A stretch of DNA of 64,000 nucleotides. Origin: a bacterium. GTDB taxonomy: Bacteria > 4484-113 > JAGGVC01. Positions 9,101 through 17,487 of this stretch are shown here, one piece after another (position 1 is the first letter of the stretch; every line of letters starts with the position of its first letter). The position numbers and the translations under genes were made by a program. The DNA is taken from assembly GCA_039961635.1 (NCBI GenBank), contig JABRWB010000058.1, positions 16,796-80,795 of the forward strand, in the 5' to 3' direction. Below the pieces are notes generated by a model, which worked only from the letters and a program-made list of their open reading frames with translations, ran no database searches and was not told the DNA's origin.

Positions 9101-9721
9101 GTGTCGAAAGGCGTGCTGATACTTGCAAGCACCTCCCCTCGTCGAAAGGCGATTCTGGAATCGCTGGGATTGGAGTTCGAAATCGCCGTACCGGAGGGGC
9201 TGGATGAAAGCCTTCTTCTGGGCGGCGGCCTCGTCGCCCGGACTGAAATCCAAAGCGAGGAAAAGCTTGTCGAGCGCGTCGAGCGCCTCGCCTCTCTCAA
9301 GGCCTATTCGGTCGCCAATCTCAATCCGGCGCGGCTTGTGCTTGGAGCGGATACGATAGTCGCGATCGACAGCGTGGTGCTGGGAAAGCCGTCCGACGCG
9401 GACGCGGCTTTTGAAATGCTTAGGATGCTTTCGGGACGCACGCATTTCGTATACACGTCGCTTGCACTGGTCAATATCGCGGAGGGGTTGGAAATAACCG
9501 CGACGGAAAAAACCGCGGTCACGTTCAATTCCCTTTCGGAATCACGCATAAGAAAGTACGTGGAAATTGACGCGCCGTACGACAAGGCGGGCGGCTATGC
9601 GATCCAGGGGATCGGCTCGCTGCTTGTCAGGCGGATAAGCGGCTGCTATTGGAATGTGGTGGGGCTTCCGGTGGGGTTGCTTGACCGGATGCTGTTGCAG
9701 GTCGGAATCAACTTATTGTAG
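9101..9721 (+). CDS. maf: Maf-family nucleoside triphosphate pyrophosphatase
   Basis: A 206-residue cytoplasmic enzyme from GTG 9101. The N-terminal ILASTSPRRKAILESLG loop is the Maf substrate-binding signature. LVLGADTIVAID holds the catalytic Asp, and DAPYDKAGGYAIQGIGS is the conserved late motif; the C-terminus ends YWNVVGLPVGLLDRML. Members hydrolyse dTTP, UTP or modified nucleotides to monophosphates, a house-cleaning role once described as septum inhibition. The 29-base gap to TerC contains its own -10-like element. A membrane-protein gene follows after five bases and may be cotranscribed. Confidence 0.92.
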   Translation: MSKGVLILASTSPRRKAILESLGLEFEIAVPEGLDESLLLGGGLVARTEIQSEEKLVERVERLASLKAYSVANLNPARLVLGADTIVAIDSVVLGKPSDADAAFEMLRMLSGRTHFVYTSLALVNIAEGLEITATEKTAVTFNSLSESRIRKYVEIDAPYDKAGGYAIQGIGSLLVRRISGCYWNVVGLPVGLLDRMLLQVGINLL

Positions 9722-9726
9722 AAATC

Positions 9727-10539
9727 ATGCTGGAAAGAAGCGAAACGAAGGGGCATCGCGAATCACCTGTGCGCCCGTTCCTGCGGAGGTTCGTCGCCAG
9801 CTGGCGGGCGCGCCATTTGGTGCTTACGATTTTCGCATTCGTCGTTTTCATTCTTCCCGGCCCGGTTATATTGGCGATTCTGTTCGCTTTCGTTCGCCGC
9901 GGCGAGAATCCCATCGATTCGTTGGTTTACATGATGCCCATGCTGTTTTTGGCCGCGATGTTTCCGCTGTCGCTTTCATTTTGGGTTGTTGCGGTGTTTC
10001 TGTTTTGGCTCGTTTTCTGTCTTCCTGCGGGGATAATGCTCATTACCGCGCCGCGGTTCCTTGCTCCCGTCGCTCTCGGCCTCATTGAGCGGCTCGACCT
10101 TAATTACCTGATTTTCGTTCCGATACTGGACGACGACTTCACGCGCAGCCGGTTCATGGAGGCGGTCGCGGGCGCGCCGGTTTCGGACGAGCGGATAAAC
10201 CGCTCGCTTTTCGACCGGATCTGGTGGATGTCTTCCCAGATGCGTCCCGATTACCTGCTTGGGGGCATTCCGGGATACCTTGCGTCGCGCTGGCCCGAAC
10301 TTCCCAAATCGCTCACAAACGCCGGGCTGCCCGTCAGCCGCCTAGGTTCCTTGGTTCTTCGACAGTGGTACCTGTACCTTTCCCAGGCGATAGCGTGGTT
10401 TTCATGCTGCAACAGCTGCTGCTGCGCGTACGTTTTGATTCCCGCGCTAATGTATCGCTTGGCGATAACCGTGCATTCGCTTGCATATTCGGCCGCGTAC
10501 TGCAAGCTGCTGGTTGACGACTGGCCGTGGCGGATCTGA
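9727..10539 (+). CDS. Hypothetical membrane protein
   Basis: 270 residues from ATG 9727, five bases after maf. Three or four hydrophobic helices are visible in the first half: LVLTIFAFVVFILPGPVILAILFAF, YMMPMLFLAAMFPLSL, and FWVVAVFLFWLVFCLPAGIMLI. A soluble stretch follows (residues ~120-210), then a Cys-rich hydrophobic segment, AWFSCCNSCCCAYVLIPALMY, with five Cys in nine residues. The Cys cluster could be acylated or bind metal, but I know of no family with this arrangement. It ends convergent with the dockerin-type lipoprotein gene 70 bases away. No function assigned. Confidence 0.6.
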   Translation: MLERSETKGHRESPVRPFLRRFVASWRARHLVLTIFAFVVFILPGPVILAILFAFVRRGENPIDSLVYMMPMLFLAAMFPLSLSFWVVAVFLFWLVFCLPAGIMLITAPRFLAPVALGLIERLDLNYLIFVPILDDDFTRSRFMEAVAGAPVSDERINRSLFDRIWWMSSQMRPDYLLGGIPGYLASRWPELPKSLTNAGLPVSRLGSLVLRQWYLYLSQAIAWFSCCNSCCCAYVLIPALMYRLAITVHSLAYSAAYCKLLVDDWPWRI

Positions 10540-10555
10540 AATGCGAAGTGGATAT

Positions 10556-10574
10556 CGGACGAATTAACCGTCCG
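10556..10574. terminator. Hairpin between convergent genes
   Basis: CGGACG (10556-10561) pairs with CGTCCG (10569-10574) across a seven-base loop in the 70-base gap between two converging genes. No T-run follows on either side, so it is at best a weak bidirectional terminator. Confidence 0.3.
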
Positions 10575-10609
10575 CTCGCGCCGCTTTGCAGAAAAACGTT
10601 ATGCTCCCG

Positions 10610-12418
10610 TTATTCCAGGCTCACTTCGACGGGGTTGCTGGTCGCGACATAGCCGAAGAATATCGCGGGATTCTGCACTGCGGGATACTGACAGAAAACC
10701 CGCGCCCAATCGCCCGCGGTGAGGTTGGAATCGTCCGTCAAAAGCTGCCCGCCAGCGCCGAACGCAAACTGCGCGGACGGATTGGCGGTCTCGTGGACTT
10801 CCATCCAGCCGACGTATTCGGTTATATCCACTCCGCCGATGGGCGGCGTCTGGTCGCCGTCCGTGCCGGGGTCGGGATCCCAGCTGTCGTCGAATGTCGC
10901 GACTGCGGTAAAACTCACGGGAGTTCCCAATGGTGTCGTGACCGGTCCGGTTGAACCTGTGGAGGTTGTCATCGTGATCTCGGTGCAGGACATTACCGGT
11001 ATTTCTATTGTGGCGCGAACGTCGAAGTCGTCCGCAGCCATCGCACGTACCCTTGCGAATCCGCGGTCGAGTCCGGTTACCAGTCCTTTCGTACCGGCAT
11101 CGTTGCCGACGGTTGCGGTGCCTTGGTGCAGCTCGATGTCCCACAAAACTTGGTTCGTCACATCCACTTCCGCGCCGCCGGTGATGGGCGTGCCCCATGC
11201 GGTCAACTGCACCTGCGGCCGGGCGAACGGCTCGGCCGTCGCCGGATCGACACGCGACGCCTCGGTGATGATAAGCGGAATCGCGTTCGGATCGGCCGGA
11301 AGCTCTATCCTGATCGACTGCAGCGATATCGTCGCGTCAACCTGGACTCCGTTGCTCGGTTGCCCGAAGTCGTCCGAATTTGTTGCCGGGTCGAAACCGA
11401 CTGGCACGACGCGGTAGAACGTCGTGTTTTCGGGCGCGGCCGCGGGCTGCCATGTGTAATGCAGAAATCCGTTTGTCGTTCCCGGATTCGAATTAACGCT
11501 CGAACGAGTGACGGTAACGCCCGCGGCAACCGGCGTCCAGTTGGTCGTTCCGTTGGGACTGGTCTGCACCTGGTAGCCTTTGATGTTCGTCAGGTAATAC
11601 AAAGCAATCGGAGTGATGTCCGACACGCTCACTTCAAGATTCTTGTCGTAATCCACAATCGGAAGCCAGGGCTTGGATCCGTTTGGAAGCGTATCCAAAT
11701 AGTTGAGTGCAATCGGCGTGATGTCGGAAACGCTAACCTCGCCGTTGTTGTCGCCGTCTCCGACGTTCCTTTCAAACCAGTCGAATTCTGGAACCGGACC
11801 GAGCGTATTTACGTTCAGCAGAACCTGATTGACTGCACCGGTCGGCGCGTAATTGTCCGGGTTCTGGGCATCTTTCGCCACGTACCTGTGCGGGCCGAAC
11901 GGGACGTTGTCGAATACGACGGTGCAAATCAGCCCGCTGCCGTTCACACCCGGCTTGCGGTCGTAGTAGGTGCGGGCGATTCCGACGGCTACATGCTTCC
12001 AGTAGCCGGTTATCGCAAGTGATACAACTTCGCCCGCCGTCCCCATGAAGTCCGTGAACTCCACCCTGTTGGGCTTGTAGGTGCCGGAGTCGTAGTTGAG
12101 TTGGAACAGCACGTAATCCACGTCCACGAAATCCTTGGCGAAAATCTGGACTCTCGTCGTCCCGTCTTTTCCATCCAGGGGAACCACTTCGAAATTCCTC
12201 GCCCAATCGGGACGGACGGCTGAATGGTCGTCCAAAGGAACCAGTACGAACGCCGAGTTCTTCTGGATTCGCTCGGTGTCGCCGGTGCTCGGCCAGTCGT
12301 TGTTGACGAACTGGTACTCCTCCGGCTCGTGGGTCATGCTGCCGCCGGTGCAGGCGGGAATCACGCCCAAAACCAGCGCAGTCGCTGCAACGAGGAAGAT
12401 CGAATAAGTCCCTTTCAC
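10610..12418 (-). CDS. Lipoprotein with cohesin-like and dockerin-like modules and Ig-like domains
   Basis: 602 residues from GTG 12418, with GAGGTG upstream. The signal peptide ends in a lipobox, LGVIPAC (Cys23). Residues ~50-205 read like a cohesin-type beta domain (VDYVLFQLNYDSGTYKPNRVEF). Residues 221-276 hold two calcium-loop repeats, DGDNNGEVSVSD and DYDKNLEVSVSD, each followed by ITPIAL-Y/N-YL, the layout of a dockerin pair. A fibronectin-like stretch follows (GYQVQTSPNG...FYRVVPVG), then one or two bacterial Ig-like domains (VLWDIELHQGTATV...GFARVRAMAAD). It is probably an outer-surface scaffold or adhesion protein. The domain names come from motif reading, not profile search. Confidence 0.8.
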   Translation of the reverse strand: MKGTYSIFLVAATALVLGVIPACTGGSMTHEPEEYQFVNNDWPSTGDTERIQKNSAFVLVPLDDHSAVRPDWARNFEVVPLDGKDGTTRVQIFAKDFVDVDYVLFQLNYDSGTYKPNRVEFTDFMGTAGEVVSLAITGYWKHVAVGIARTYYDRKPGVNGSGLICTVVFDNVPFGPHRYVAKDAQNPDNYAPTGAVNQVLLNVNTLGPVPEFDWFERNVGDGDNNGEVSVSDITPIALNYLDTLPNGSKPWLPIVDYDKNLEVSVSDITPIALYYLTNIKGYQVQTSPNGTTNWTPVAAGVTVTRSSVNSNPGTTNGFLHYTWQPAAAPENTTFYRVVPVGFDPATNSDDFGQPSNGVQVDATISLQSIRIELPADPNAIPLIITEASRVDPATAEPFARPQVQLTAWGTPITGGAEVDVTNQVLWDIELHQGTATVGNDAGTKGLVTGLDRGFARVRAMAADDFDVRATIEIPVMSCTEITMTTSTGSTGPVTTPLGTPVSFTAVATFDDSWDPDPGTDGDQTPPIGGVDITEYVGWMEVHETANPSAQFAFGAGGQLLTDDSNLTAGDWARVFCQYPAVQNPAIFFGYVATSNPVEVSLE

Positions 12419-12451
12419 TTGCGCACCTCAAAACTGGGCGTGCAAAACCGC

Positions 12452-12476
12452 CCGGAATACCGGTTTCATGATACCA
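12452..12476 (-). promoter_or_regulatory. Extended -10 box with adjacent 5' hairpin, lipoprotein gene
   Basis: Minus strand TGG-TATCAT (12476 to 12468) is followed after four bases by CCGG-TATT-CCGG (12463 to 12452). The stem is only four base pairs. It resembles the five-base-spaced hairpins found at other genes in this window. Confidence 0.35.
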
Positions 12477-12645
12477 CAAAGCGGCTTCCCCTACACACGG
12501 CGTAAGTATGTGATTGCGGAGCCGTTAAATAGCGCGGCGGGTGCTTCGGTCTGGACATCCGATTGCCGAACGAATGGACTTGCGCGATAATCTTTTACGG
12601 GCGGTTGATGCGCAAAGGCCGCCGCCGTTACGCCGGAGAGCCGCG

Positions 12646-13302
12646 ATGGAAACCAAAGGAGCGCCAGCCAGGAAAAAGCTGCCCAAGCTTGTGGTCGGGC
12701 TGACCGGCGTCGCCGCCAGCGGCAAAAGCACGGTCGCCGGAATGTTCCGGGATTTCGGTTTCCAGCACACTTCCATAAACGAGGCGTTAAAGCGCGAGGT
12801 CGAAGCTATGTCGCTTCGCGTAACTCGCGAGAACATGAAATTCGTCGGAGAGCGGCTGTTTGCAAAGCACGGCTGCGGCATTCTCGCTGTTTACGCGCGC
12901 AGCTGGATTGTGGAAAAAGGCGGCGCGTTCTGGACAATCGAAGGCATCGCCAATCCTCATGAAGTGGCGGAGCTGAACAAGCTCCCTTCCTTCATCCTGG
13001 TCGGAGTTGAATGCGGCTTCGAGCAGGTTTTCATGCGCATGGCGATTATGCGGCGGCGCTCGGACATGGCCAGCCGCGGGCGCATAGAAAAGCATTTCTA
13101 CGAGCAGCTCGGCGAGGAGGGGGTCAAAGGCTACTGGCAGATCGGCCGTTGTCTGGAGCTTGCCGAATACACCATTGACAATCATCGCCAGTACGATCCC
13201 GATGTAGATTTAAAGACGACGGACTTGTTTCGACAGGTGGAGCGCTTCGTCGCACAGCGGGGGGTGATGACGCCGCCATGGGCGCGGGAAGGTTCCGAAT
13301 AG
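12646..13302 (+). CDS. P-loop kinase, dephospho-CoA kinase-like
   Basis: About 218 residues from ATG 12646, chosen because GGAG lies eight bases before it; an in-frame upstream codon at 12541 lacks a ribosome site. A Walker A loop, GVAASGKST, is at residues 21-29 after the strand KLVVGLTG. A lid-like basic segment, RRRSDMASRGRIEKHF, resembles the CoaE/NMP-kinase lid, followed by YTIDN, matching the CoaE 'xxIxN' strand. The fit to CoaE is incomplete, since the usual DVPLL..E motif is replaced by FILVGVECGFEQVF. It may phosphorylate dephospho-CoA or a nucleotide. It overlaps thiE by 25 bases, so the two are probably cotranscribed. Confidence 0.7.
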   Translation: METKGAPARKKLPKLVVGLTGVAASGKSTVAGMFRDFGFQHTSINEALKREVEAMSLRVTRENMKFVGERLFAKHGCGILAVYARSWIVEKGGAFWTIEGIANPHEVAELNKLPSFILVGVECGFEQVFMRMAIMRRRSDMASRGRIEKHFYEQLGEEGVKGYWQIGRCLELAEYTIDNHRQYDPDVDLKTTDLFRQVERFVAQRGVMTPPWAREGSE

Positions 13303-13958
13303 CCGAGGCGCTCGCTTCGTGTCCCGCCTACCCGATACTGGACTCGTCCACGCTGGACGGGAGGAGCCAGGTGGAATGGCTGGACGCGGTTCTTTCCGGC
13401 GGCGTGAAGGTCGTACAGCTCCGGCTCAAGGACGCATCGCGCGACGATTTGCTCGCGCGCGCCGCGCTGTTCGGCGCGATGTGCAGGGAGGCAGGAGCGC
13501 TTTCCATAATCAACGACCACGCTGACGTCGCGCTGGTCACCGGTTGCGACGGAGTGCATCTCGGCCCGGCCGACTCCGGAATCGCCGAGGCGAGGTCGAG
13601 CGCGGAGGCTTGGGAGCGCCGCGATCTAATAATAGGCGCAAGCGCGCGCGCGCCTGAGCGCGCCCGCGATCTTGAAGCCGCCGACGCGGATTACATCGGA
13701 TGCGGCGCATGCTTTCCCACCGATACCAAAATCGACACCGAGTATATCGGCTTGGATGGATTAAAGGCCGTCTGCGCCGCGGTCTCGATACCGGTCGTCG
13801 GAATCGGCGGAATCGGCTGGGACAATTGGGAGGCCGTGATGGAATCCGGCGCAAAAGGATTCGCCGCGATTTCGATGTGGAATCTATCGCCCGGGGAAAT
13901 CCGCGCAAAGCTTGATGCGCTCATGGCCGCCCGGCGCGGCCGCGGGGAAAGGGACTGA
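13278..13958 (+). CDS. thiE: Thiamine-phosphate synthase
   Basis: 226 residues with a TIM-barrel pattern. ThiE hallmarks are all present: VVQLRLKDAS (pyrophosphate binding), IINDHADVAL and DGVHLGPAD (the thiazole/pyrimidine site), IIGASA, ADYIGCGACFPTDTK, and IPVVGIGGI near the C-terminus. It joins hydroxymethylpyrimidine diphosphate and thiazole phosphate to give thiamine monophosphate. The 25-base overlap with the preceding kinase gene suggests coupled translation. No other thiamine gene is in the window. The start could be slightly downstream, but the first helix fits this one. Confidence 0.9.
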   Translation: MGAGRFRIAEALASCPAYPILDSSTLDGRSQVEWLDAVLSGGVKVVQLRLKDASRDDLLARAALFGAMCREAGALSIINDHADVALVTGCDGVHLGPADSGIAEARSSAEAWERRDLIIGASARAPERARDLEAADADYIGCGACFPTDTKIDTEYIGLDGLKAVCAAVSIPVVGIGGIGWDNWEAVMESGAKGFAAISMWNLSPGEIRAKLDALMAARRGRGERD

Positions 13959-14008
13959 CGCTGGAAGCGGAAGGCAAGGACATCGCGATTTCGTTCGAAC
14001 ATTCCGGC

Positions 14009-14845
14009 TTGCAGCGCCGATGCCTGGTACATCTCCCCGCCGGATTCTCTGACTCGAAACCCGCGCCGCTGGTGCTTGTGCTTCACGGCGGGCGCGCCAC
14101 CGCGCACAATGCCGTCCGCGTGACGGGAATGAATGCCGTGGCCGACCGGCACCGGTTCATCGCCGCTTATCCGGAGGGCACTGGCGACCAGTTGCACCGC
14201 TACAGCTGGAACGCCGGGCGCTGCTGCGGCCGCCCGCATCGCGAGGGTACCGACGACACGGGATTCATCGGGGAACTCGTCAATCGCCTTGCCGCGGAAT
14301 TCGAAATAGACCGCGCGCGCGTTTACGCCTGCGGAATGAGCAACGGCGGGATGATGGCGCACCGGCTGGGTATCGAGCTGTCGGACGTTTTCGCCGGGAT
14401 CGCCTGCGTCGCGGGCTCGATCGAGTTTTTCGACGCCGAGCCGCTTTATCCCGTCAGCGTCGCTATATTCCACGGCACCGCGGACGCGCTCGTGCCGTAC
14501 GATGGGGGGCCGGGGCCGGCCGCGCCGCGCGAAATAGACCACCTGCCCGTGTCGCAGGCGGTCCGCTACTGGGTGAAGCGCAACGGCTGCAACCCGGCGC
14601 CGTTAGCAGAGGAATACGGCCCGCTTGTGGACTCGCCCGGCGGCGCGCCGGTGCGCGAAGTGCTTAAGGAAACCTACGTCGGCGGCAAGTCGGGGACGGA
14701 GGTCGTGCTTTGGACGGTGCGCGGCGGCCTGCACGCGTGGCCGGGAGGCAGGCGCGGAAGCAGGGACAGCGACGAGCCGACGCAATCCCTCGACGCGAGC
14801 GAAGAAATATTGCGGTTTTTCGACTCGCACCCCAAAAGATGGTGA
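14009..14845 (+). CDS. PHB-depolymerase-family (LpqC-like) esterase
   Basis: An alpha/beta hydrolase. Counting from TTG 14009, the nucleophile is Ser111 (CGMSNGG), the acid Asp159 (HGTAD) and the base His242 (GGLHAWPGG). The oxyanion loop is LHGGRATA, and an SWNAGRCCGR segment typical of the feruloyl-esterase/PHB-depolymerase group is present. It has no signal peptide. Homologous-looking sequence continues upstream in frame (LEAEGKDIAISFEHSGLQRR) with no stop until inside thiE, so the true start may be the CTG at 13955, which overlaps the thiE stop by four bases and follows GGGGAAAGGGA. TTG 14009 would remove the first beta strand. The substrate is unknown. Confidence 0.8.
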   Translation: MQRRCLVHLPAGFSDSKPAPLVLVLHGGRATAHNAVRVTGMNAVADRHRFIAAYPEGTGDQLHRYSWNAGRCCGRPHREGTDDTGFIGELVNRLAAEFEIDRARVYACGMSNGGMMAHRLGIELSDVFAGIACVAGSIEFFDAEPLYPVSVAIFHGTADALVPYDGGPGPAAPREIDHLPVSQAVRYWVKRNGCNPAPLAEEYGPLVDSPGGAPVREVLKETYVGGKSGTEVVLWTVRGGLHAWPGGRRGSRDSDEPTQSLDASEEILRFFDSHPKRW

Positions 14846-15085
14846 CAGCCCGTTTTCGTCCTTTATGGGATTGCACCGGTTTGCCGGCGCCCAGTTCGAA
14901 ATCGGAAGCGTTCACCCCCGTCAGCTTGTGATTTAGCGGCAGCGCGTACGCGACGCGGATCGCACCGATTATCGCGGACTATCGCGCGGCATGGCATTGC
15001 GCGCGCTCCCCGCGATCGCGCGTGGTTTTCAGACCCCCTAACGCGCCGTTTTCGCGGGATTTGCGCGGCCCGCTCCAGCAGAGTT

Positions 15086-15103
15086 CGCGGACTGAAGTCC
15101 GCG
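15086..15103. repeat. Intergenic palindrome, possible REP-like element
   Basis: CGCGGACT (15086-15093) and AGTCCGCG (15096-15103) form a perfect eight-base stem around GA. The layout (short GCGG-based palindrome in non-coding DNA) resembles the two palindromes at 50542-50581. Confidence 0.45.
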
Positions 15104-15315
15104 CTTCCTGATCGACTCAACAACTTCAAAACTCAACGACTCGAATACACAGCAACGCAAAAACTGGAAAACCAAGCAGCTATGCAATTCGACCGCTTGT
15201 TTACCAGATTCCATGAAGGAAAACAGAAATATCTGTCGGTATCGACAGCTTGTCAACATCGCCCGGCGGGGCGGCGGCCGATCCGCGGTTTTGTACGGGC
15301 TTGCGGTCAGGATTG

Positions 15316-15324
15316 TGCTACAAT
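15316..15324 (+). promoter_or_regulatory. Extended -10 promoter
   Basis: TGC-TACAAT ends ten bases before the ATG at 15335. No ribosome binding site is visible, so the mRNA leader would be only a few bases. Confidence 0.5.
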
Positions 15325-15334
15325 CGCGCGCATC

Positions 15335-16807
15335 ATGAGACCGGCAATACTGCTTGCGCTTGCGTCGGGACTCCTAGCCCTGACCCTTCCCGCGTCCGCC
15401 CAGACGGTTTCGTCCGGGTATTCCAAGCTTGCAGACGGCGTCTACGCGTTCACCGCGGACGGCGGCGACGCCGGTGTCGTCGTCGGCTGCGAGCTGGGCA
15501 CGGACGTGAAAATCATCGTCTCCCGGAACTACGGGCCGCTCGAAACCTACTCGGTTTCGGAACAGCTCACGCTCCTAGGCCACACCGAGCAGCCGCTTCT
15601 GGTGACGGCCGGCTTCGACAAAGACGGCACTCCGGACGCCCTGATAATGGGCATTCCAGCCGAGCAGGACGCCTGGCCCGTCTTTTACAAATTACGGTTC
15701 GCGCAGGACGGCATTACAGCGGATTCCTATCCATCCAAAGTTATCGCAGGAATGTTCGAGGAGCCGGGTTCGTGGGCGGAGCTTTGCCCGTTCTATTCGA
15801 GGCAGGAGACGCGCGAGGGATTCAGCTCGCTTTACCAGAGCGCGTACGTGTGGACGAAAGGGGAAGGCTTCGCGGGGCTGGTCTGGCGCGAGAACGGGAT
15901 CTGGGAAGTCCGGTTCGAAGGTGCGGACGTGACAGTGGACAGGATTTACGCTCCGCTCGAAGGATCGACTCTGGCCCCTGTTTGGAGCGCGTGCCGCTCG
16001 CCCAAGGGCAAGCTGGGCGCGCTCGTGGCCGAGGTCGCTCCGGAAGTTGCCGCGCCGCCGGAATCCGGGGCTTTGCCGGAACCCGCGGAAGAAGAAGCGG
16101 CGACGGCGGAGGATACCTCTCCTGAAGAAGAAATTGCTCCCGAAGAGGAAGCCGCGGGGGACGAAGGGACGACTCCAGGCGGGGAGACGGAATCCGCGGG
16201 CGGTGGTACTGCCGAAACCGGTTCCGAGCCCGCAGATGCAGGGGAGGCCGGAGTGCCTGCGGAAACCGCGGAGCCTGCCGGGCCGGCTGAATCTGCGGAG
16301 CATACGGATATTATTCCCGCGCCGAAACCGGAGCCGCGGGTCAAACTCGTTTTCGTCACGAAATTCGACAAGGACGTAAGGATGACGACGGCGGCCAAGA
16401 TGGCCAATCCCCCGGTGTTTCTTGCGTCTGCACTCGCCGTAGACGGAAGGCCATTCGCCTACTGGATTACCCCCACGCAAAAGGAAGGCGTGTACAAGGC
16501 TGGATACTGGGGATTGTCATTTCTGGAGACGGCCAAGATAAAGCCATTCGAGCTGGCTCCCGCCGCCAAAACCGCACCTCCATTCGCTGCAATGAGGGGT
16601 TTGGGGCTTCCGGCACTGATGACCGACAATTCCGGCACGGTCGTGACGTTTCTTTCGGACGGGAAGACGCCCGAATGGGTGATGCAAAACGAGTACAAGC
16701 CCGCGGGCGCGGCCAAGGGGTTCGGTACGGCGATGGGCGTCGGCGCAACCGCCTGGTTCATCCTTGACGGATCAACGCTAATGTGGCACTGGCACAAAAA
16801 CAAGTAG
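15335..16807 (+). CDS. Secreted hypothetical protein with acidic low-complexity linker
   Basis: 490 residues from ATG 15335, where the signal peptide MRPAILLALASGLLALTLPASAQ begins; the frame is open further upstream but without coding logic. The N-terminal part (to residue ~235) is beta-rich. Residues ~235-335 are a linker of Glu, Ala, Pro, Thr and Gly (EEEAATAEDTSPEEEIAPEE). The C-terminal ~150 residues form a second beta-rich domain ending in HWHKNK. The two halves may be paired domains of a beta-propeller-like repeat protein, but no family is recognised. It is probably periplasmic or cell-surface. Confidence 0.65.
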   Translation: MRPAILLALASGLLALTLPASAQTVSSGYSKLADGVYAFTADGGDAGVVVGCELGTDVKIIVSRNYGPLETYSVSEQLTLLGHTEQPLLVTAGFDKDGTPDALIMGIPAEQDAWPVFYKLRFAQDGITADSYPSKVIAGMFEEPGSWAELCPFYSRQETREGFSSLYQSAYVWTKGEGFAGLVWRENGIWEVRFEGADVTVDRIYAPLEGSTLAPVWSACRSPKGKLGALVAEVAPEVAAPPESGALPEPAEEEAATAEDTSPEEEIAPEEEAAGDEGTTPGGETESAGGGTAETGSEPADAGEAGVPAETAEPAGPAESAEHTDIIPAPKPEPRVKLVFVTKFDKDVRMTTAAKMANPPVFLASALAVDGRPFAYWITPTQKEGVYKAGYWGLSFLETAKIKPFELAPAAKTAPPFAAMRGLGLPALMTDNSGTVVTFLSDGKTPEWVMQNEYKPAGAAKGFGTAMGVGATAWFILDGSTLMWHWHKNK

Positions 16808-16925
16808 CTGCTGCTCACGGTCGTTGAGCCGCCCTGTAAATTCGATTGCAATTATTCCGGATGGCCTCCTTGGCGCGATGCGCGATTGAAAGCGGGTATA
16901 ACTAAGTGTCATCGAGGAGGTTCAA

Positions 16926-17420
16926 ATGCGCAATCCGGGTTCGATCTTCGCGCTTGCGGCGGGAGCCGCGGCGCTTCTTTTGGCGGGCTGCGGCGGCGGC
17001 AGCGGATTTCTGGGGCTCGGCGGCCAGCCCGACCGGACGCCCAATATCGCCGGAACGTGGACGCTTACCGAGACCACGACGGACGATCCTTCCGGCAATT
17101 CCTATCCCGGCGAGACCAAAACGTTCGACCTTGTAATCGAACAGGACGGGGAAAACTTCACGATTACCGCGCCCACCGTAGAAGGCGCGCCGAAGGGGCA
17201 TGGGACGATTAACGGCAATACGTTCACATTTGAAGCCGACTATTCCTTCGGAGCGAGCGGGGGAACATATTCGGTGGACGGCTGGGTGACCGGATCGCTG
17301 TCGGACAACACGCTGACCGGACACGGGGTGATAGACCTTGCGCTGATTGCGGGCACAGACCGGCTTGGACTGCACGGCGTGCGCATCAGCTTCAACTGGA
17401 GCGCGGCGAAGAAAGCGTAG
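16926..17420 (+). CDS. Small lipoprotein, lipocalin-like beta domain
   Basis: 164 residues from ATG 16926 behind a strong GAGGAGG site. The signal peptide ends in a lipobox, LLLAGC (Cys23), followed by a Gly-rich tether. The mature part opens NIAGTWTLTETTTD, a GxW motif at a first strand as in lipocalin-like lipoproteins, and continues in short strands (TFDLVIEQDGENFTIT, HGTINGNTFTFEAD). It probably binds a small ligand at the inner or outer membrane. A TATAAC -10-like element lies at 16897-16902. It is convergent with the large PKD gene. Confidence 0.7.
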   Translation: MRNPGSIFALAAGAAALLLAGCGGGSGFLGLGGQPDRTPNIAGTWTLTETTTDDPSGNSYPGETKTFDLVIEQDGENFTITAPTVEGAPKGHGTINGNTFTFEADYSFGASGGTYSVDGWVTGSLSDNTLTGHGVIDLALIAGTDRLGLHGVRISFNWSAAKKA

Positions 17421-17487
17421 AACGAAGAGCAAGCACCGAAACATTCCGACGGCAAAAACCAGACTCATCGAAATAGCGCTGTGCGGG

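Larger units (their letters stand above)
14846..15334. other. Intergenic region, 489 bases, no gene seen
   Basis: No open frame here shows coding character. It contains one perfect GC-rich palindrome (15086-15103), the extended -10 box of the next gene (15316-15324), and several CGCG-rich stretches. No tRNA or known riboswitch pattern was recognised. Confidence 0.5.
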
